Shown one piece after another: positions 1-8,879 of a DNA stretch of 32,865 nucleotides. The notes beneath the pieces were generated by a model that was not told the origin of the DNA, did not search any database, and saw only the letters and a program-made list of their open reading frames with translations. Made by a program: the position numbers and the translations under genes. The stretch covers positions 1-32,865 of the forward strand of contig DATFMH010000057.1 in the NCBI GenBank assembly GCA_035267045.1, written 5' to 3'. The stretch is from DATFMH01 sp035267045 (GTDB taxonomy: Bacteria; Bacteroidota; Rhodothermia; Balneolales; DATFMH01). How positions within the stretch are numbered: the stretch's first letter is position 1; each line of letters begins with the position of its first letter.

Positions 1-83
1 TTCTTATCTTCCAGTAACCGGTCGCGAATAGCTTCCTTTTCATGTTCCTCTTCCAGGGATTTTTGCTCTCTTGATTTATCCAT
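1..83 (-). CDS. N-terminus of an unidentified charged protein (partial)
   Basis: An open frame starts with ATG at 83-81 on the minus strand and runs off the left edge of the window. The 27 visible residues (MDKSREQKSLEEEHEKEAIR and onward) are almost all charged and look like a helix or coiled coil. A GAGG Shine-Dalgarno-like element lies about 7 bases before the ATG, which is one of the better ribosome sites in this window and supports the start. The family cannot be named from this stub. It lies downstream of the FKBP-type isomerase gene, with a terminator in between, so it probably has its own promoter in 84-240. Confidence 0.6.
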   Translation of the reverse strand, partial: MDKSREQKSLEEEHEKEAIRDRLLEDK

Positions 84-241
84 AATAATACCTCAATAAC
101 TGAATAATAGCCTTATATGTTAAAGAATTTGAAAAATGGCAAGCGATGTCACTTATTTAATATAAATTTTTTCTACAATATCAGAACAGGTTACCAGGTA
201 AATATAATGTCCGGGTTCATATAAATGGATAAAAGTATCAT

Positions 242-276
242 AAAAAAAGGGTTGCCATATTTTTATGAGCAACCCT
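242..276 (-). terminator. Rho-independent terminator of the FKBP-type isomerase gene
   Basis: On the minus strand an 8-bp stem (AGGGTTGC at 269-276, GCAACCCT at 248-255) with a 13-base loop is followed by a run of seven T (242-248). It lies about 30 bases after the stop codon of the isomerase gene. Confidence 0.85.
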
Positions 277-304
277 CGAGTATAAAATTAAAATCTATTC
301 TGAT

Positions 305-733
305 TTAGACAATTTCTATTAATTGTATATCGAAATAAAGTTCTTTTCCAGCTAACGGATGGTTAGCATCCAGGGTAACCTCCTCCTCTGAAATATCTGA
401 TACAACTACATTAAAAGCTTTACCATCAGCCTGGCTGACTTGTAATGATTGTCCAACTTCTGGATCAACATTTTCAGGAAATTCACTCTTATTTACCGTG
501 ACCAACATGTCATCACGACGTGGTCCGTAAGCTTTATCTACAGGAATTTTAACAGTTTTTTCGTCACCCGGTTCCATACCAAGCACAGCGTCTTCAAAAC
601 CTGGTATTAATTGTCCTTGCCCCAGGGTAAATTTGATTGGCTCGCGATCTTTTGATGAATCAAATACAGATTCATCATCAAGTTTACCCGTATAATGTAC
701 TTTAACGGTGTCGCCTTGGTTTACTTTTGACAT
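305..733 (-). CDS. FKBP-type peptidyl-prolyl cis-trans isomerase, SlyD-like
   Basis: 142 residues. The order is an FKBP N-terminal half (VKVHYTGKLDDESVFDSS, then LGQGQLIPGFEDAVLGM), an insert-in-flap segment (about 70-120) and the FKBP C-terminal strand (HPLAGKELYFDIQLI). The family catalyses proline cis-trans isomerisation and acts as a folding chaperone in the cytoplasm. Unlike E. coli SlyD there is no histidine-rich metal-binding tail, and the protein stops right after the FKBP fold, as in many short SlyD-type proteins. There is no signal peptide. An AGAGG element sits 5 bases before the ATG. It appears monocistronic, with its own terminator at 242-276. Confidence 0.93.
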   Translation of the reverse strand: MSKVNQGDTVKVHYTGKLDDESVFDSSKDREPIKFTLGQGQLIPGFEDAVLGMEPGDEKTVKIPVDKAYGPRRDDMLVTVNKSEFPENVDPEVGQSLQVSQADGKAFNVVVSDISEEEVTLDANHPLAGKELYFDIQLIEIV

Positions 734-897
734 TTGCCTCTGTTTTAAAATTATGAATAATAGTTATGACACATGTGGTAAAAAAGAAAAAGTTAATTGA
801 TACATGTATCTATTCTATAAGAAAAGCACTATTCCATCAAAATCCAAAATTATATAAGTATTATATAATTAATATCTTAACAAATATTATTTAGGGG

Positions 898-1395
898 TTA
901 CGTAAGTCTGTTGATTATATCGGAGTGAGATGGGTATTGTTTGATGAGGTCAATCTTGTTAGCGAGTTCGAAATCATTAAAATCGAAACCGGGAGCAACT
1001 GTACAACCAACAAGGGTAAAAAAAGACGGATCATCCACAGTAGCACCAAACCATTGATCATGCCTGATTACACATTGAAATGACATGTTTTTTTCAATAT
1101 CAGGACCTAATGTGACTTTTTGATATGTACCGGTATTTGTAAGGATATGTATGGTTAATGGGCTTCCGGTAAAATAATGCCAAATTTCATCTGATTTTAG
1201 CTTGTGAAATTTGGATATTTCTTTACCTTTCAATAAATAATAAATGGAAGTTACGGCATCTCTGTTACCTGAATATCTTGTAGGCAGGCTTTTTTCAGAT
1301 AACTTAGTTTCAGAACGGTATATTTCTTTGAAAAAGCCACCTTCCGGATGTGGCTTTAACTGAAGTTTCTTAATCCAATATTCAGCCTTTTTCAT
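898..1395 (-). CDS. Cupin, DUF985 family
   Basis: 165 residues of the DUF985 (RmlC-like cupin) family. Typical marks are KLQLKPHPEGGFFKEIYRS near the N-terminus, SIYYLLKG in the middle, the DEIWHYFTGSPL strand and a C-terminal PGFDFNDFELA stretch. The family is a small beta-barrel; its substrate is generally unknown, so no reaction is claimed. The ATG at 1395 lies inside the last codons of the upstream unknown gene (14-bp overlap), so the two are very probably translated from one message and may be translationally coupled. The reading frame is intact and the length is normal. Confidence 0.85.
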   Translation of the reverse strand: MKKAEYWIKKLQLKPHPEGGFFKEIYRSETKLSEKSLPTRYSGNRDAVTSIYYLLKGKEISKFHKLKSDEIWHYFTGSPLTIHILTNTGTYQKVTLGPDIEKNMSFQCVIRHDQWFGATVDDPSFFTLVGCTVAPGFDFNDFELANKIDLIKQYPSHSDIINRLT

Positions 1396-1801
1396 TTACT
1401 TCGATTGATTCATTATTATATTCACAATCAATATAAACTGAACCGTTATCAGAATTATAGGTTGATTTTGGTATATCCTTTAGCATGTTATCGATAATAC
1501 CATTCTTAAAATTGTTAAATAATTTATCTTTTTTTGATTTAAAAAATAATCCAGGTATATATCCAAGTAAATAGTAAAATGATTGGTGTTTTTTTATCTT
1601 AATAGTATCAATATTATGAAAGGATACTGTATTATTTTTTATTCTTATATACACTTTCTCCAATAAATTCTTTTTAACTATAAGATATTGGATGTCATTC
1701 AATTCCTCGAATCTTATTTTATATGTAGGATATTGAGTTTGTAAATATTTCTTTATTGTGACGATTGAAACATTACTATCGTCAAAAAATGCATATACCA
1801 T
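1382..1801 (-). CDS. Hypothetical protein, AT-rich orphan
   Basis: 139 residues that I do not recognise. The protein is rich in I, N, K, Y and F, and the gene is visibly more AT-rich than its neighbours. There is no signal peptide; one weakly hydrophobic stretch (FYYLLGYIPGLFF, about 75-87) could be a buried helix or a membrane contact. The 14-bp overlap with the cupin gene supports it as a real coding frame. The codon bias toward AT suggests recent arrival or weak constraint. Alternative: a divergent PH-like or nuclease-like fold, which cannot be decided here. Confidence 0.6.
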   Translation of the reverse strand: MVYAFFDDSNVSIVTIKKYLQTQYPTYKIRFEELNDIQYLIVKKNLLEKVYIRIKNNTVSFHNIDTIKIKKHQSFYYLLGYIPGLFFKSKKDKLFNNFKNGIIDNMLKDIPKSTYNSDNGSVYIDCEYNNESIEVNEKG

Positions 1802-2168
1802 TCTAAAAAAACTTATATCATTTGTGCACCTAAAAAAAGCATGACTATCTTAATAGAGGCAATATTTAGTGTGCCGGTTCAGGAATAATAGATCTTATAA
1901 TGAAAAGAGTCTTTAAAATTAGAGATGTTACACAGACCCTTATCATAATGACAGATTATATGTGGATCTATGTAAATAAAAATAAAAAAACGCGACTGTA
2001 CTTAATAGTAAATGTCAATATAAATTATAAGCTACTGGTAATAAAATCGATCTAATAATAATTATTAGATAGCTTAGATTAAATACATATTATACCGGTA
2101 ACTGCATTTTGGTAAAAATGATATTTCGTAAGCATGTTAAATAAAAGTGACTTTGCACATATATATTA
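1802..2168. other. Gene-free AT-rich intergenic region
   Basis: About 370 bases between the DUF1003 gene and the orphan/cupin pair. It presumably carries the promoter of the pair (minus strand). I see no convincing hairpin-plus-T terminator, no RNA gene and no credible ORF in it. Confidence 0.5.
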
Positions 2169-2720
2169 TTACGTAGCATCTTCTAATAGTTTAGTTAACA
2201 AAGTTATTTGTTTGTCTTGTAATTCAATTAACTCACGCCATTTATTTTCTCTTAACTCATCAATTTTTTCATGTAAACGCAGAATTTCGAGTTCTGCTTT
2301 AAGATTCACTTCATAATCGTGGGCCGCATCCAGGCGATCTTTTGCAGCTTGCCGGTTCTGTGACATCATTATTACCGGTGCCTGAATAGCCGCCAGCATT
2401 GACAAAAAGAGATTAAGAAGAATATATGGATAAGGATCGAAGGCCTCATTTCTATGGGCGAGGATATAACTATTTAATATAACCCATGACAATAAAATAA
2501 GTGCGAATATGATGATAAATGTCCATGAACCACCAAAAGCAGCTACTTTATCTGCAATTCTTTGACCGAATGTCAAAGTTTCATCAAATTCCCGATTGAT
2601 ATTTCTGCTTATATGAAGATGGCTCTGAATACGTTCTATTACTTTTTTCTCATTGATATTTAACGTATCAAATCCTTTACCCAGTAATCTTTGCGCAAGA
2701 TCTAATTTTGCATTTTTCAT
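2169..2720 (-). CDS. DUF1003 membrane protein
   Basis: 183 residues. The N-terminal about 60 residues are soluble and charged. Two transmembrane helices follow (about 74-95, starting FIIIFALILLSWVIL, and about 104-122, ILLNLFLSMLAAIQAPVIMM), then the family signature SQNRQAAKDRLDAAHDYEVN and a C-terminal helical coiled coil (about 140-180). This matches the DUF1003 family of inner-membrane proteins, whose function is not established. It lies 41 bases after the cyclophilin gene on the same strand, so it is probably the last gene of a nitroreductase-cyclophilin-DUF1003 unit. Confidence 0.88.
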   Translation of the reverse strand: MKNAKLDLAQRLLGKGFDTLNINEKKVIERIQSHLHISRNINREFDETLTFGQRIADKVAAFGGSWTFIIIFALILLSWVILNSYILAHRNEAFDPYPYILLNLFLSMLAAIQAPVIMMSQNRQAAKDRLDAAHDYEVNLKAELEILRLHEKIDELRENKWRELIELQDKQITLLTKLLEDAT

Positions 2721-2761
2721 TGTTGTTAAAAAATTAAGTAATAAGGATAGCGGATATAATA

Positions 2762-3274
2762 CTATTCAAGAATCTCATTCCATTGATCAATGTTTTCTTT
2801 TTGTTGTTTCATTAAATCAGTTACGTCATCTTCAATTGTTATGGTTTCGATCGTATCGCCTTGTTTGATACTATCGACTATATTTTGATCTTTTGCGCTT
2901 ACAACAGTTCCAAAAATGGTATGGTGATTATCAAGCCAGGGAGTGGGAACATGTGTGATAAAAAATTGACTGCCATTTGTATTGGGGCCGGCATTTGCCA
3001 TGGATAAACGGCCGGGTCTGTCATGCTTTAGATCAGGTACAAATTCATCTTCGAACTGATAACCGGGTCCACCGCGTCCATCACCCAATGGACAACCACC
3101 CTGAATCATAAAATTTGGAATTACACGATGAAAGGGTAGTCCGTCATAAAATTTATGAGAACACAAATTTATAAAATTCGCTACAGTCACTGGTACTTGT
3201 TCGGGAAATAATTCAATGTTGATATCACCTTTTGAGGTGTTGATTACAGCTTTTAAGGAAATATTATTACTCAT
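2762..3274 (-). CDS. Cyclophilin-type peptidyl-prolyl isomerase
   Basis: 170 residues with the full cyclophilin core: FHRVIPNFMIQGGCP (catalytic Arg at residue 50), GGPGYQFEDE, MANAGPNTNGSQFFIT and the Trp/His segment TPWLDNHHTIFG. No signal peptide, so a cytoplasmic PpiB-like enzyme is expected. The C-terminal 25 residues (about 146-170) are an acidic, glutamine-rich extension beyond the usual end of the fold. The start has no obvious Shine-Dalgarno, which is common in this group. It lies 35 bases downstream of the nitroreductase gene. Confidence 0.93.
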   Translation of the reverse strand: MSNNISLKAVINTSKGDINIELFPEQVPVTVANFINLCSHKFYDGLPFHRVIPNFMIQGGCPLGDGRGGPGYQFEDEFVPDLKHDRPGRLSMANAGPNTNGSQFFITHVPTPWLDNHHTIFGTVVSAKDQNIVDSIKQGDTIETITIEDDVTDLMKQQKENIDQWNEILE

Positions 3275-3309
3275 AATAAGTTCAATCTATAGATTATTTT
3301 TTAGTTCGA

Positions 3310-3978
3310 TTAAATAAAGGTTACGATTTCGTCCAATGATTTTTTAGTAATTTTCGGTACACGGGTTTCTGGTGAAGGATAACCGACAACAAGCAATAAA
3401 AATGGTTTTTCATTTGAGGGCCTATTCAATATTTCATTTAAGAATCCCATGGGACTGGGTGTATGCGTTAGTGAAACTAATCCGGCTTCATGTATAGCCG
3501 TAATTAACATACCGGTCGCAATTCCAACCGATTCCTTAACATAGTAGTGCTTGTCAATTTCACCGTTTTCTTTTATACCGTAGCTTTTACTGAAAATTGC
3601 TATAAGAAAGGGAGCATCTTCTAAAAAAGGTTTGTGTTCGTCTGTTCCGAGATTTTCCAAGGCGGTCAGCCATTCGTCAGGCGCCCTGTTATGATAAAAT
3701 TCCCATTCTTCTTTTTCTGCCGCTTCGCGTATTTTTCGTTTTATCTCAGGATTACTTATAACAACAAAGTGCCATGGTTGTTTATTGGCACCGTTTGGTG
3801 CTGTTGCAGCAGTCTTAATACAATTGAGGATTACTTCTCGTGGCACAGGTTGATTAGAGAATTCTCTGACGGTTCTTCTCTTTTTCATCTTTTTATAGAA
3901 AACATCCGATCGTTTGATCATATCATCAGGACTTATTTTCCTGAAGTCAGGTAAAGGAATAAATTTTGGTTTACTCAT
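3310..3978 (-). CDS. Nitroreductase-fold flavoprotein, iodotyrosine-deiodinase-like
   Basis: 222 residues of the FMN-binding nitroreductase superfamily, with RRTVREFSNQPVP (FMN phosphate site, residues 34-46), APNGANKQPWHFVV (60-73) and NRPSNEKPFLLLVVGYP. The lid region has the spacing of iodotyrosine deiodinase: Glu91, Tyr95 and Lys116 fall where human IYD has the substrate-gripping Glu157, Tyr161 and Lys182. This points to reductive dehalogenation of halotyrosines rather than nitro reduction, although the substrate in bacteria is uncertain. The enzyme should be a cytoplasmic dimer. An AAGGA element precedes the ATG. First gene of a three-gene unit. Confidence 0.85.
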   Translation of the reverse strand: MSKPKFIPLPDFRKISPDDMIKRSDVFYKKMKKRRTVREFSNQPVPREVILNCIKTAATAPNGANKQPWHFVVISNPEIKRKIREAAEKEEWEFYHNRAPDEWLTALENLGTDEHKPFLEDAPFLIAIFSKSYGIKENGEIDKHYYVKESVGIATGMLITAIHEAGLVSLTHTPSPMGFLNEILNRPSNEKPFLLLVVGYPSPETRVPKITKKSLDEIVTFI

Positions 3979-4090
3979 AATCCTTGTAGGATAAATAATT
4001 ATTTGTCTTACTCTAAAATAGAATAAAGGTCAGGAAAATGTCAGTGCAAAGAAAAATAAATATAGTTTAAGGGCAATTATTTTGATTATT

Positions 4091-6250
4091 CTAAACTGAG
4101 GCGGGTAATTCTATAAAAAATGTTGTTCCTTTGCCAATAGTACTTTCACACCATATATCACCGTTCATGGCATCTACCAGTTTTTTGGCGATATATAAAC
4201 CTATACCGGTTGAGCTTTCACCATTTGTCGGACGGGGAGTAAGGCGGGAAAATTTTTCAAATAATTTTGTTCTTTCATTTTCTGTAATACCGGGACCATA
4301 ATCCGTTATTTTTATTAAAACTTTTTCTCCTTTTTTATCGGCATTTAAGGAAACCGGTTGTCCATATGATGAAAATTTAATTGCATTGGATAAAATATTA
4401 TCCAGTATTTGCCGAAATGCTGTTTCGTCAATGATGGCTTCCAGATCATCTGGTAATGTCTGATACGATATGTTTATTGATTTGGATTTGGCTATTGTTT
4501 TTTGATGATCTATAACAGCTTTTATGAGGTCAGTAATATTTTTGGCAGTAGTATTGACAATTAGACTATTGGAATCAATTTCATTTACTTTTAGTAATTG
4601 GCCGATAAGGTTTGTCATATCTTTAGATGATCGATGAATAAGTTGAAGTTGTTCACTGATACTTTTCAATGATTTCTGATCATCATATTTATTATCGAGC
4701 ATCATACTGGTTAAACTGGATATACCAAGTAAAGGATTTTTGAGATCATGAGCGGCAATTCTAAAGAAATCATTTTTACTTTCATCTAATAAGGTCAGTT
4801 GCTTATTTTTCTCGCTTAAAATATCATTGGCCTTCTTTAATTGTAGTGCCTGTTTTTCCATGATTTTCTCATTCTGCAATATCAAGTCATTTGCTTGCTC
4901 AAGGTCTTTATTTTTTTGTTGCAATTCTTTTTCTGAGTTCTTTTTTGCCCGGTATCCGGTTGTCAGTAATATCAGTGTTACAAATAAAAGGGCAGATCCA
5001 AAAAACAGGGAGTCACGGAGTGTTTCAGCTTTTTTTAATTCAGCATGTTGAAATGATTTTTCTTTTTTAAGCAGCTTTATTTCCTGTTCTTTTCCTCTTG
5101 CCTCATATTTATTTGTTAACTCGGCAAATTTTTTCGATTTCTTATAATTAATAAGAGAATCTCTGACTATATGGTATTTCTTATTATATAAAAAAGCCTT
5201 CTTGTATTGTCCAAGATGACTGTATATGTCAGTTTTTAAATTGAGCGCTCTCTCCTGGTTTTTTAATGAGGATGATTTTATTGCCAGCTTAAAAGCTTTA
5301 TCAGCATATGTTAAGGCTTTAGGAGATTTATTTTCTGAAAGATAAATTGAACCAATTTCATAATAAGAATATGACAGATCGGAGGTATAATTCTGTTTTT
5401 TCCTGATAGCGACAGATTTGAAATGGTACTTTAAAGCAAGCTTATAATTCTTTTTGTCTTTGTATATATTCCCAATATTAAAATAACTGAATGCCAATCC
5501 ATTTATATCTCCAATCTTTTTTCGAATTCTTTCAGCTTCCAGATGATAGTGCAAGGCTTCATCCGTTTTTTTCTCGTCCCTTAATAGTACTCCTATATTA
5601 TTATAAAGCATCCCTAAAACCTGGGGATTGTTTTTATTTTTAAAATAATCAAGAGCCAAATTAAAGTATGAATGTGCTCTTTTATAATCTTTGTTCTGGT
5701 AATAAAAGATACCAATGTTTGTATAAACACGGGATAAATTAGCAGTATCTTTCAGGGTTTTATATTCAGGAATAGCCTTAAGGGTGTAATCTAACGACCG
5801 ATCGATATCACCAAGTCTACTGTATGTACCTCCCAAATCTACATAACTGGCAGCAATCCCTTTCTCATAATGATATTTTTTATAAATCGACAGGGCTTTA
5901 TCATATAAAACCAATGATTTATTGAACTTACCCTGTATCGTATAAACGTTTCCTTTGTACCGATATGAATTGGCTAAACCAACCGAATAATTTAGTTTAG
6001 TTGACCATTTTTCAGCTAAACGTGCATATTTCAATGCTTTTAATGTATCACGACGTTGATAATATCGGGATATTTTCAAAAAGGTTTTAATACTATTAGT
6101 ATCAACACTGGAGTTTTGAAGTGCTTGAGTTGTAATTTTTTTGAGGCTGTCTATCTTATTACGTTTCTGTGCGACGCTTTTGGCGTTAATGCATATACTT
6201 ATAAACAAAGATATGAAGATGATATGTATAAAACGATTATATGCTGACAC
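4091..6250 (-). CDS. TPR-containing sensor histidine kinase
   Basis: 719 residues. A signal peptide or anchor (FIHIIFISLFISICINA, 7-23) is followed by about seven tetratricopeptide repeats (55-365) in the periplasm, one transmembrane helix (416-431), a coiled coil (435-488), the H-box AAHDLKNPLLG with His501, an N-box (DNILSNAIKFS), G1 (DYGPGI) and G2 (GIGLYIAKKLV). This layout is characteristic of Bacteroidota-type orphan kinases; partner and signal are unknown, and no response regulator gene is adjacent. The start is a GTG at 6250; no ATG in frame nearby keeps the signal peptide. Nearest alternative starts lie inside the hydrophobic segment. Confidence 0.88.
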   Translation of the reverse strand: MSAYNRFIHIIFISLFISICINAKSVAQKRNKIDSLKKITTQALQNSSVDTNSIKTFLKISRYYQRRDTLKALKYARLAEKWSTKLNYSVGLANSYRYKGNVYTIQGKFNKSLVLYDKALSIYKKYHYEKGIAASYVDLGGTYSRLGDIDRSLDYTLKAIPEYKTLKDTANLSRVYTNIGIFYYQNKDYKRAHSYFNLALDYFKNKNNPQVLGMLYNNIGVLLRDEKKTDEALHYHLEAERIRKKIGDINGLAFSYFNIGNIYKDKKNYKLALKYHFKSVAIRKKQNYTSDLSYSYYEIGSIYLSENKSPKALTYADKAFKLAIKSSSLKNQERALNLKTDIYSHLGQYKKAFLYNKKYHIVRDSLINYKKSKKFAELTNKYEARGKEQEIKLLKKEKSFQHAELKKAETLRDSLFFGSALLFVTLILLTTGYRAKKNSEKELQQKNKDLEQANDLILQNEKIMEKQALQLKKANDILSEKNKQLTLLDESKNDFFRIAAHDLKNPLLGISSLTSMMLDNKYDDQKSLKSISEQLQLIHRSSKDMTNLIGQLLKVNEIDSNSLIVNTTAKNITDLIKAVIDHQKTIAKSKSINISYQTLPDDLEAIIDETAFRQILDNILSNAIKFSSYGQPVSLNADKKGEKVLIKITDYGPGITENERTKLFEKFSRLTPRPTNGESSTGIGLYIAKKLVDAMNGDIWCESTIGKGTTFFIELPASV

Positions 6251-6684
6251 AACCCATTTAATATTAAAATATTAGAGTATCTTTACAAACCCACATTAAA
6301 ACCTTTTGAACACTTGGGTAAGGTATAACTTATTGACAATAATTTGCAACTTTATAAGCTGATATGATATAAAATTATATGTTAAATAGATAATAACGAC
6401 TTGATATTAAATACTCGATGTCGTTACCTACGCATTTGGTAATAATAGCATAATCGTAATATCTATACAGCTATATACACTATACTTGATTTAGTTTGGC
6501 GTTATCATCTACTATTGCAGTTTAAGTAAAATTACCGTTTACTGTAGTATTATCATTTCAGCATTAAGAAGAAGTAGAAGAGGCTACTTTTGCGTTGTCC
6601 TGAAACAAAAGGGACTACGCAAGTATTTACAAACGATGTGTATGTTTATTAATGAAATCAACAATATTAACGTAAACTAAAACT
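6251..6684. other. Divergent intergenic region with tandem hairpins in the peptidase leader
   Basis: The 434 bases between the kinase (minus) and the first M13 peptidase (plus) must hold both promoters. Near the plus-strand gene are two hairpins: AAGTAG/CTACTT (6572-6577 with 6584-6589), and TTGCGTTGTCC (6590-6600) with GGACTACGCAA (6612-6622), an 11-position stem with one T:T mismatch. Neither is followed by a T run, so they look like leader structure and not terminators. A TTGACA at 6333-6338 has no well-spaced -10. Confidence 0.4.
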
Positions 6685-8745
6685 ATGTATAAATTTTCAA
6701 TATGGAAGAGCTTTACAGCCGTATTATTATCAATAATACTGTTTACGGCCTGTAATATGTCTGAGAGTACGAAGAGTAGCAACAATGGGTTTAACCCGTC
6801 TGATATGGATACTACTGTTAGCCCGGGACAAAATTTCTATGAGTATGCCGATGGTGGATGGATTAAGAATAATCCTGTCCCGGCATCTAAAAGCTCATGG
6901 TCAAGTTTTAATATTCTTCATGAACATAATATCGATATCTTAAAAGGTATTTTAGATAGTGCTGCGGCATCAAATGCTCCAAAAGGCAGTGTCAAACGAA
7001 AAGTCGGTGATTTTTATATAAGTGGTATGGATACCACTAAAATAGATGAACAAGGCATGACACCTGTTGAGTCTGTTTTAGATGAAATTAATGGCATTGA
7101 TAATAAAACCGCTTTATTAAAAACATTGGCTATTCTACGCAGTGAAGGCATGAGTTCGATGTATAGTTTTTATGTAAATCAGGATGATAAAGATGCCACT
7201 AAGATGGTAGCTTATATCGGACAGGGTGGACTTGGTTTACCCGACAGAGATTATTATGTAAAAAACGACAAACGATCCCAGCATATCCGTAAAGCTTATG
7301 TAACCCACGTCGCTAAAATGTTTGAATTGATGGGTGACAAACAGGCAACAGCTGACAAAGAGGCCCAGACGGTTATGGATATTGAGAAAAATCTTGCTGA
7401 ACATTCAATGACAAGAGTGGAGCGACGCGATCCGGATAATACGTATCATAAAATGACATTAGCAAAACTCGATGAATTAACACCCGATATCAATTGGAAA
7501 AATCATCTGCAGGATATGGGGGTCAGTAATTTGAATGAAGTGATAGTGAGTCAGCCGAAATTCATGGAGAATTTGAACAAAATGTTGAATGACGTAAGCA
7601 TTAACAAATGGAAGACTTATTTACGATGGCATGTAATCAATGCCGCTTCTCCATATTTAAGCAGTAATTTTGAGAATGAGGATTTTAATTTTTATGGAAA
7701 AGTTCTTCAGGGCACTAAGAAAATGGAACCTCGCTGGAAACGTGTATTAAGTACAATGAATCGGGGTATAGGTTTTGCCTTGGGGCAACTGTATGTAGAA
7801 AAAGCATTTCCACCTGAAGCCAAACAGAAGGCTATGGAAATGATTAATGATATAAAATCCGCATTTCGGGATCGAATACAACAAGTTTCATGGATGAGCG
7901 ATAATACAAAGAAGAAAGCGCTTACTAAATTGGACGCTTTCATTCCCAAAATTGGTTATCCTGACAAATGGCGTGATTATTCCAAATTAGATATAACATC
8001 CGACTCCTATTTTAAAAATGTTCAAAAATCCCGCAAATTTGCTTATAACAGGATGATCAACAAGTTAGGCAAACCTGTAGATCGCAATGAATGGCACATG
8101 ACTCCTCAAACAGTCAATGCATATTATAATCCCAATATGAATGAAATAGTATTTCCGGCTGGCATCTTACAGCCGCCATTCTTCGATCCGAATGCAGACG
8201 CCGCTCTAAATTATGGCGGAATGGGTGCTGTTATAGGCCATGAGATGTCTCATGGTTTCGATGATCAGGGAAGTAAATACGATGCTCACGGAAATCTTCA
8301 CGATTGGTGGACTCAAAAAGATCGGGAACAATTCAACAAGCGCGCTCGGTCATTAGTAGATGAGTATGATAATTTTGTTGTTCTTGACAGTTTACATATT
8401 AATGGCAAATTAACGCTTGGTGAAAATATTGCTGATAATGGCGGTTTATCCATTGCTTACGCTGCCTTGCAGAAATATTTTAAAAAACATGGTGAACCAG
8501 GTAAAATCCAGGGTTTCACACCCAGCCAGCGGTTCTTTTTGGCCTGGGCGCGGATTTGGAAATCAAACTATACTCCTGAAAATCTGGAAAACAGATTACG
8601 GGTCGATCCTCATTCACCCGGTAAGTTCAGAACAAATGGCGTAGTCAGAAATATACCGGCTTTTTATAAAGCTTTTAATATTCAGAAAGGTGATAACATG
8701 TACACACCACCTGATAAACGTGCAAATGTCTGGGCAGCAAACTGA
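6685..8745 (+). CDS. M13-family metallopeptidase lipoprotein (copy 1)
   Basis: 686 residues. The N-terminus is a signal peptide ending in LFTAC, so Cys23 is probably lipidated. The M13 N-terminal domain starts at PSDMDTTVSPGQNFYEYADGGW; the zinc site is HEMSH (first Glu catalytic) with the third ligand in GENIADNGG, and NAYYNPNMNEIVFPAG is the substrate-binding edge strand. These are all the residues needed for a neprilysin/PepO-type oligopeptidase. It is expected in the periplasm or on the outer membrane, cleaving short peptides. Full length, no frameshift. A close paralogue follows on the same strand, with a terminator in between. The start has no Shine-Dalgarno. Confidence 0.95.
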   Translation: MYKFSIWKSFTAVLLSIILFTACNMSESTKSSNNGFNPSDMDTTVSPGQNFYEYADGGWIKNNPVPASKSSWSSFNILHEHNIDILKGILDSAAASNAPKGSVKRKVGDFYISGMDTTKIDEQGMTPVESVLDEINGIDNKTALLKTLAILRSEGMSSMYSFYVNQDDKDATKMVAYIGQGGLGLPDRDYYVKNDKRSQHIRKAYVTHVAKMFELMGDKQATADKEAQTVMDIEKNLAEHSMTRVERRDPDNTYHKMTLAKLDELTPDINWKNHLQDMGVSNLNEVIVSQPKFMENLNKMLNDVSINKWKTYLRWHVINAASPYLSSNFENEDFNFYGKVLQGTKKMEPRWKRVLSTMNRGIGFALGQLYVEKAFPPEAKQKAMEMINDIKSAFRDRIQQVSWMSDNTKKKALTKLDAFIPKIGYPDKWRDYSKLDITSDSYFKNVQKSRKFAYNRMINKLGKPVDRNEWHMTPQTVNAYYNPNMNEIVFPAGILQPPFFDPNADAALNYGGMGAVIGHEMSHGFDDQGSKYDAHGNLHDWWTQKDREQFNKRARSLVDEYDNFVVLDSLHINGKLTLGENIADNGGLSIAYAALQKYFKKHGEPGKIQGFTPSQRFFLAWARIWKSNYTPENLENRLRVDPHSPGKFRTNGVVRNIPAFYKAFNIQKGDNMYTPPDKRANVWAAN

Positions 8746-8760
8746 TATATTTTGGTATTA

Positions 8761-8790
8761 AAAAAACGCCTCCTTAATGAGGCGTTTTTT
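8761..8790. terminator. Bidirectional-looking terminator after M13 copy 1
   Basis: A 12-bp perfect stem (8761-8772 with 8779-8790) closes a 6-base loop. It has six A on one side and six T on the other, beginning 15 bases after the stop codon. It should end transcription of copy 1, so copy 2 needs its own promoter in 8791-8879. Confidence 0.92.
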
Positions 8791-8879
8791 ATTTAAGTAA
8801 ACAGAATGTTGATTTCTCGTATCTCTACATTTGGAGTTTATATTATATAGATAACATATTGACTAATTTCATAGACAAC

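Noticed and set aside
8859..8879. TTG start for M13 copy 2
   Set aside because: It adds seven polar residues before a good lipoprotein signal peptide; the ATG at 8880 is preferred.
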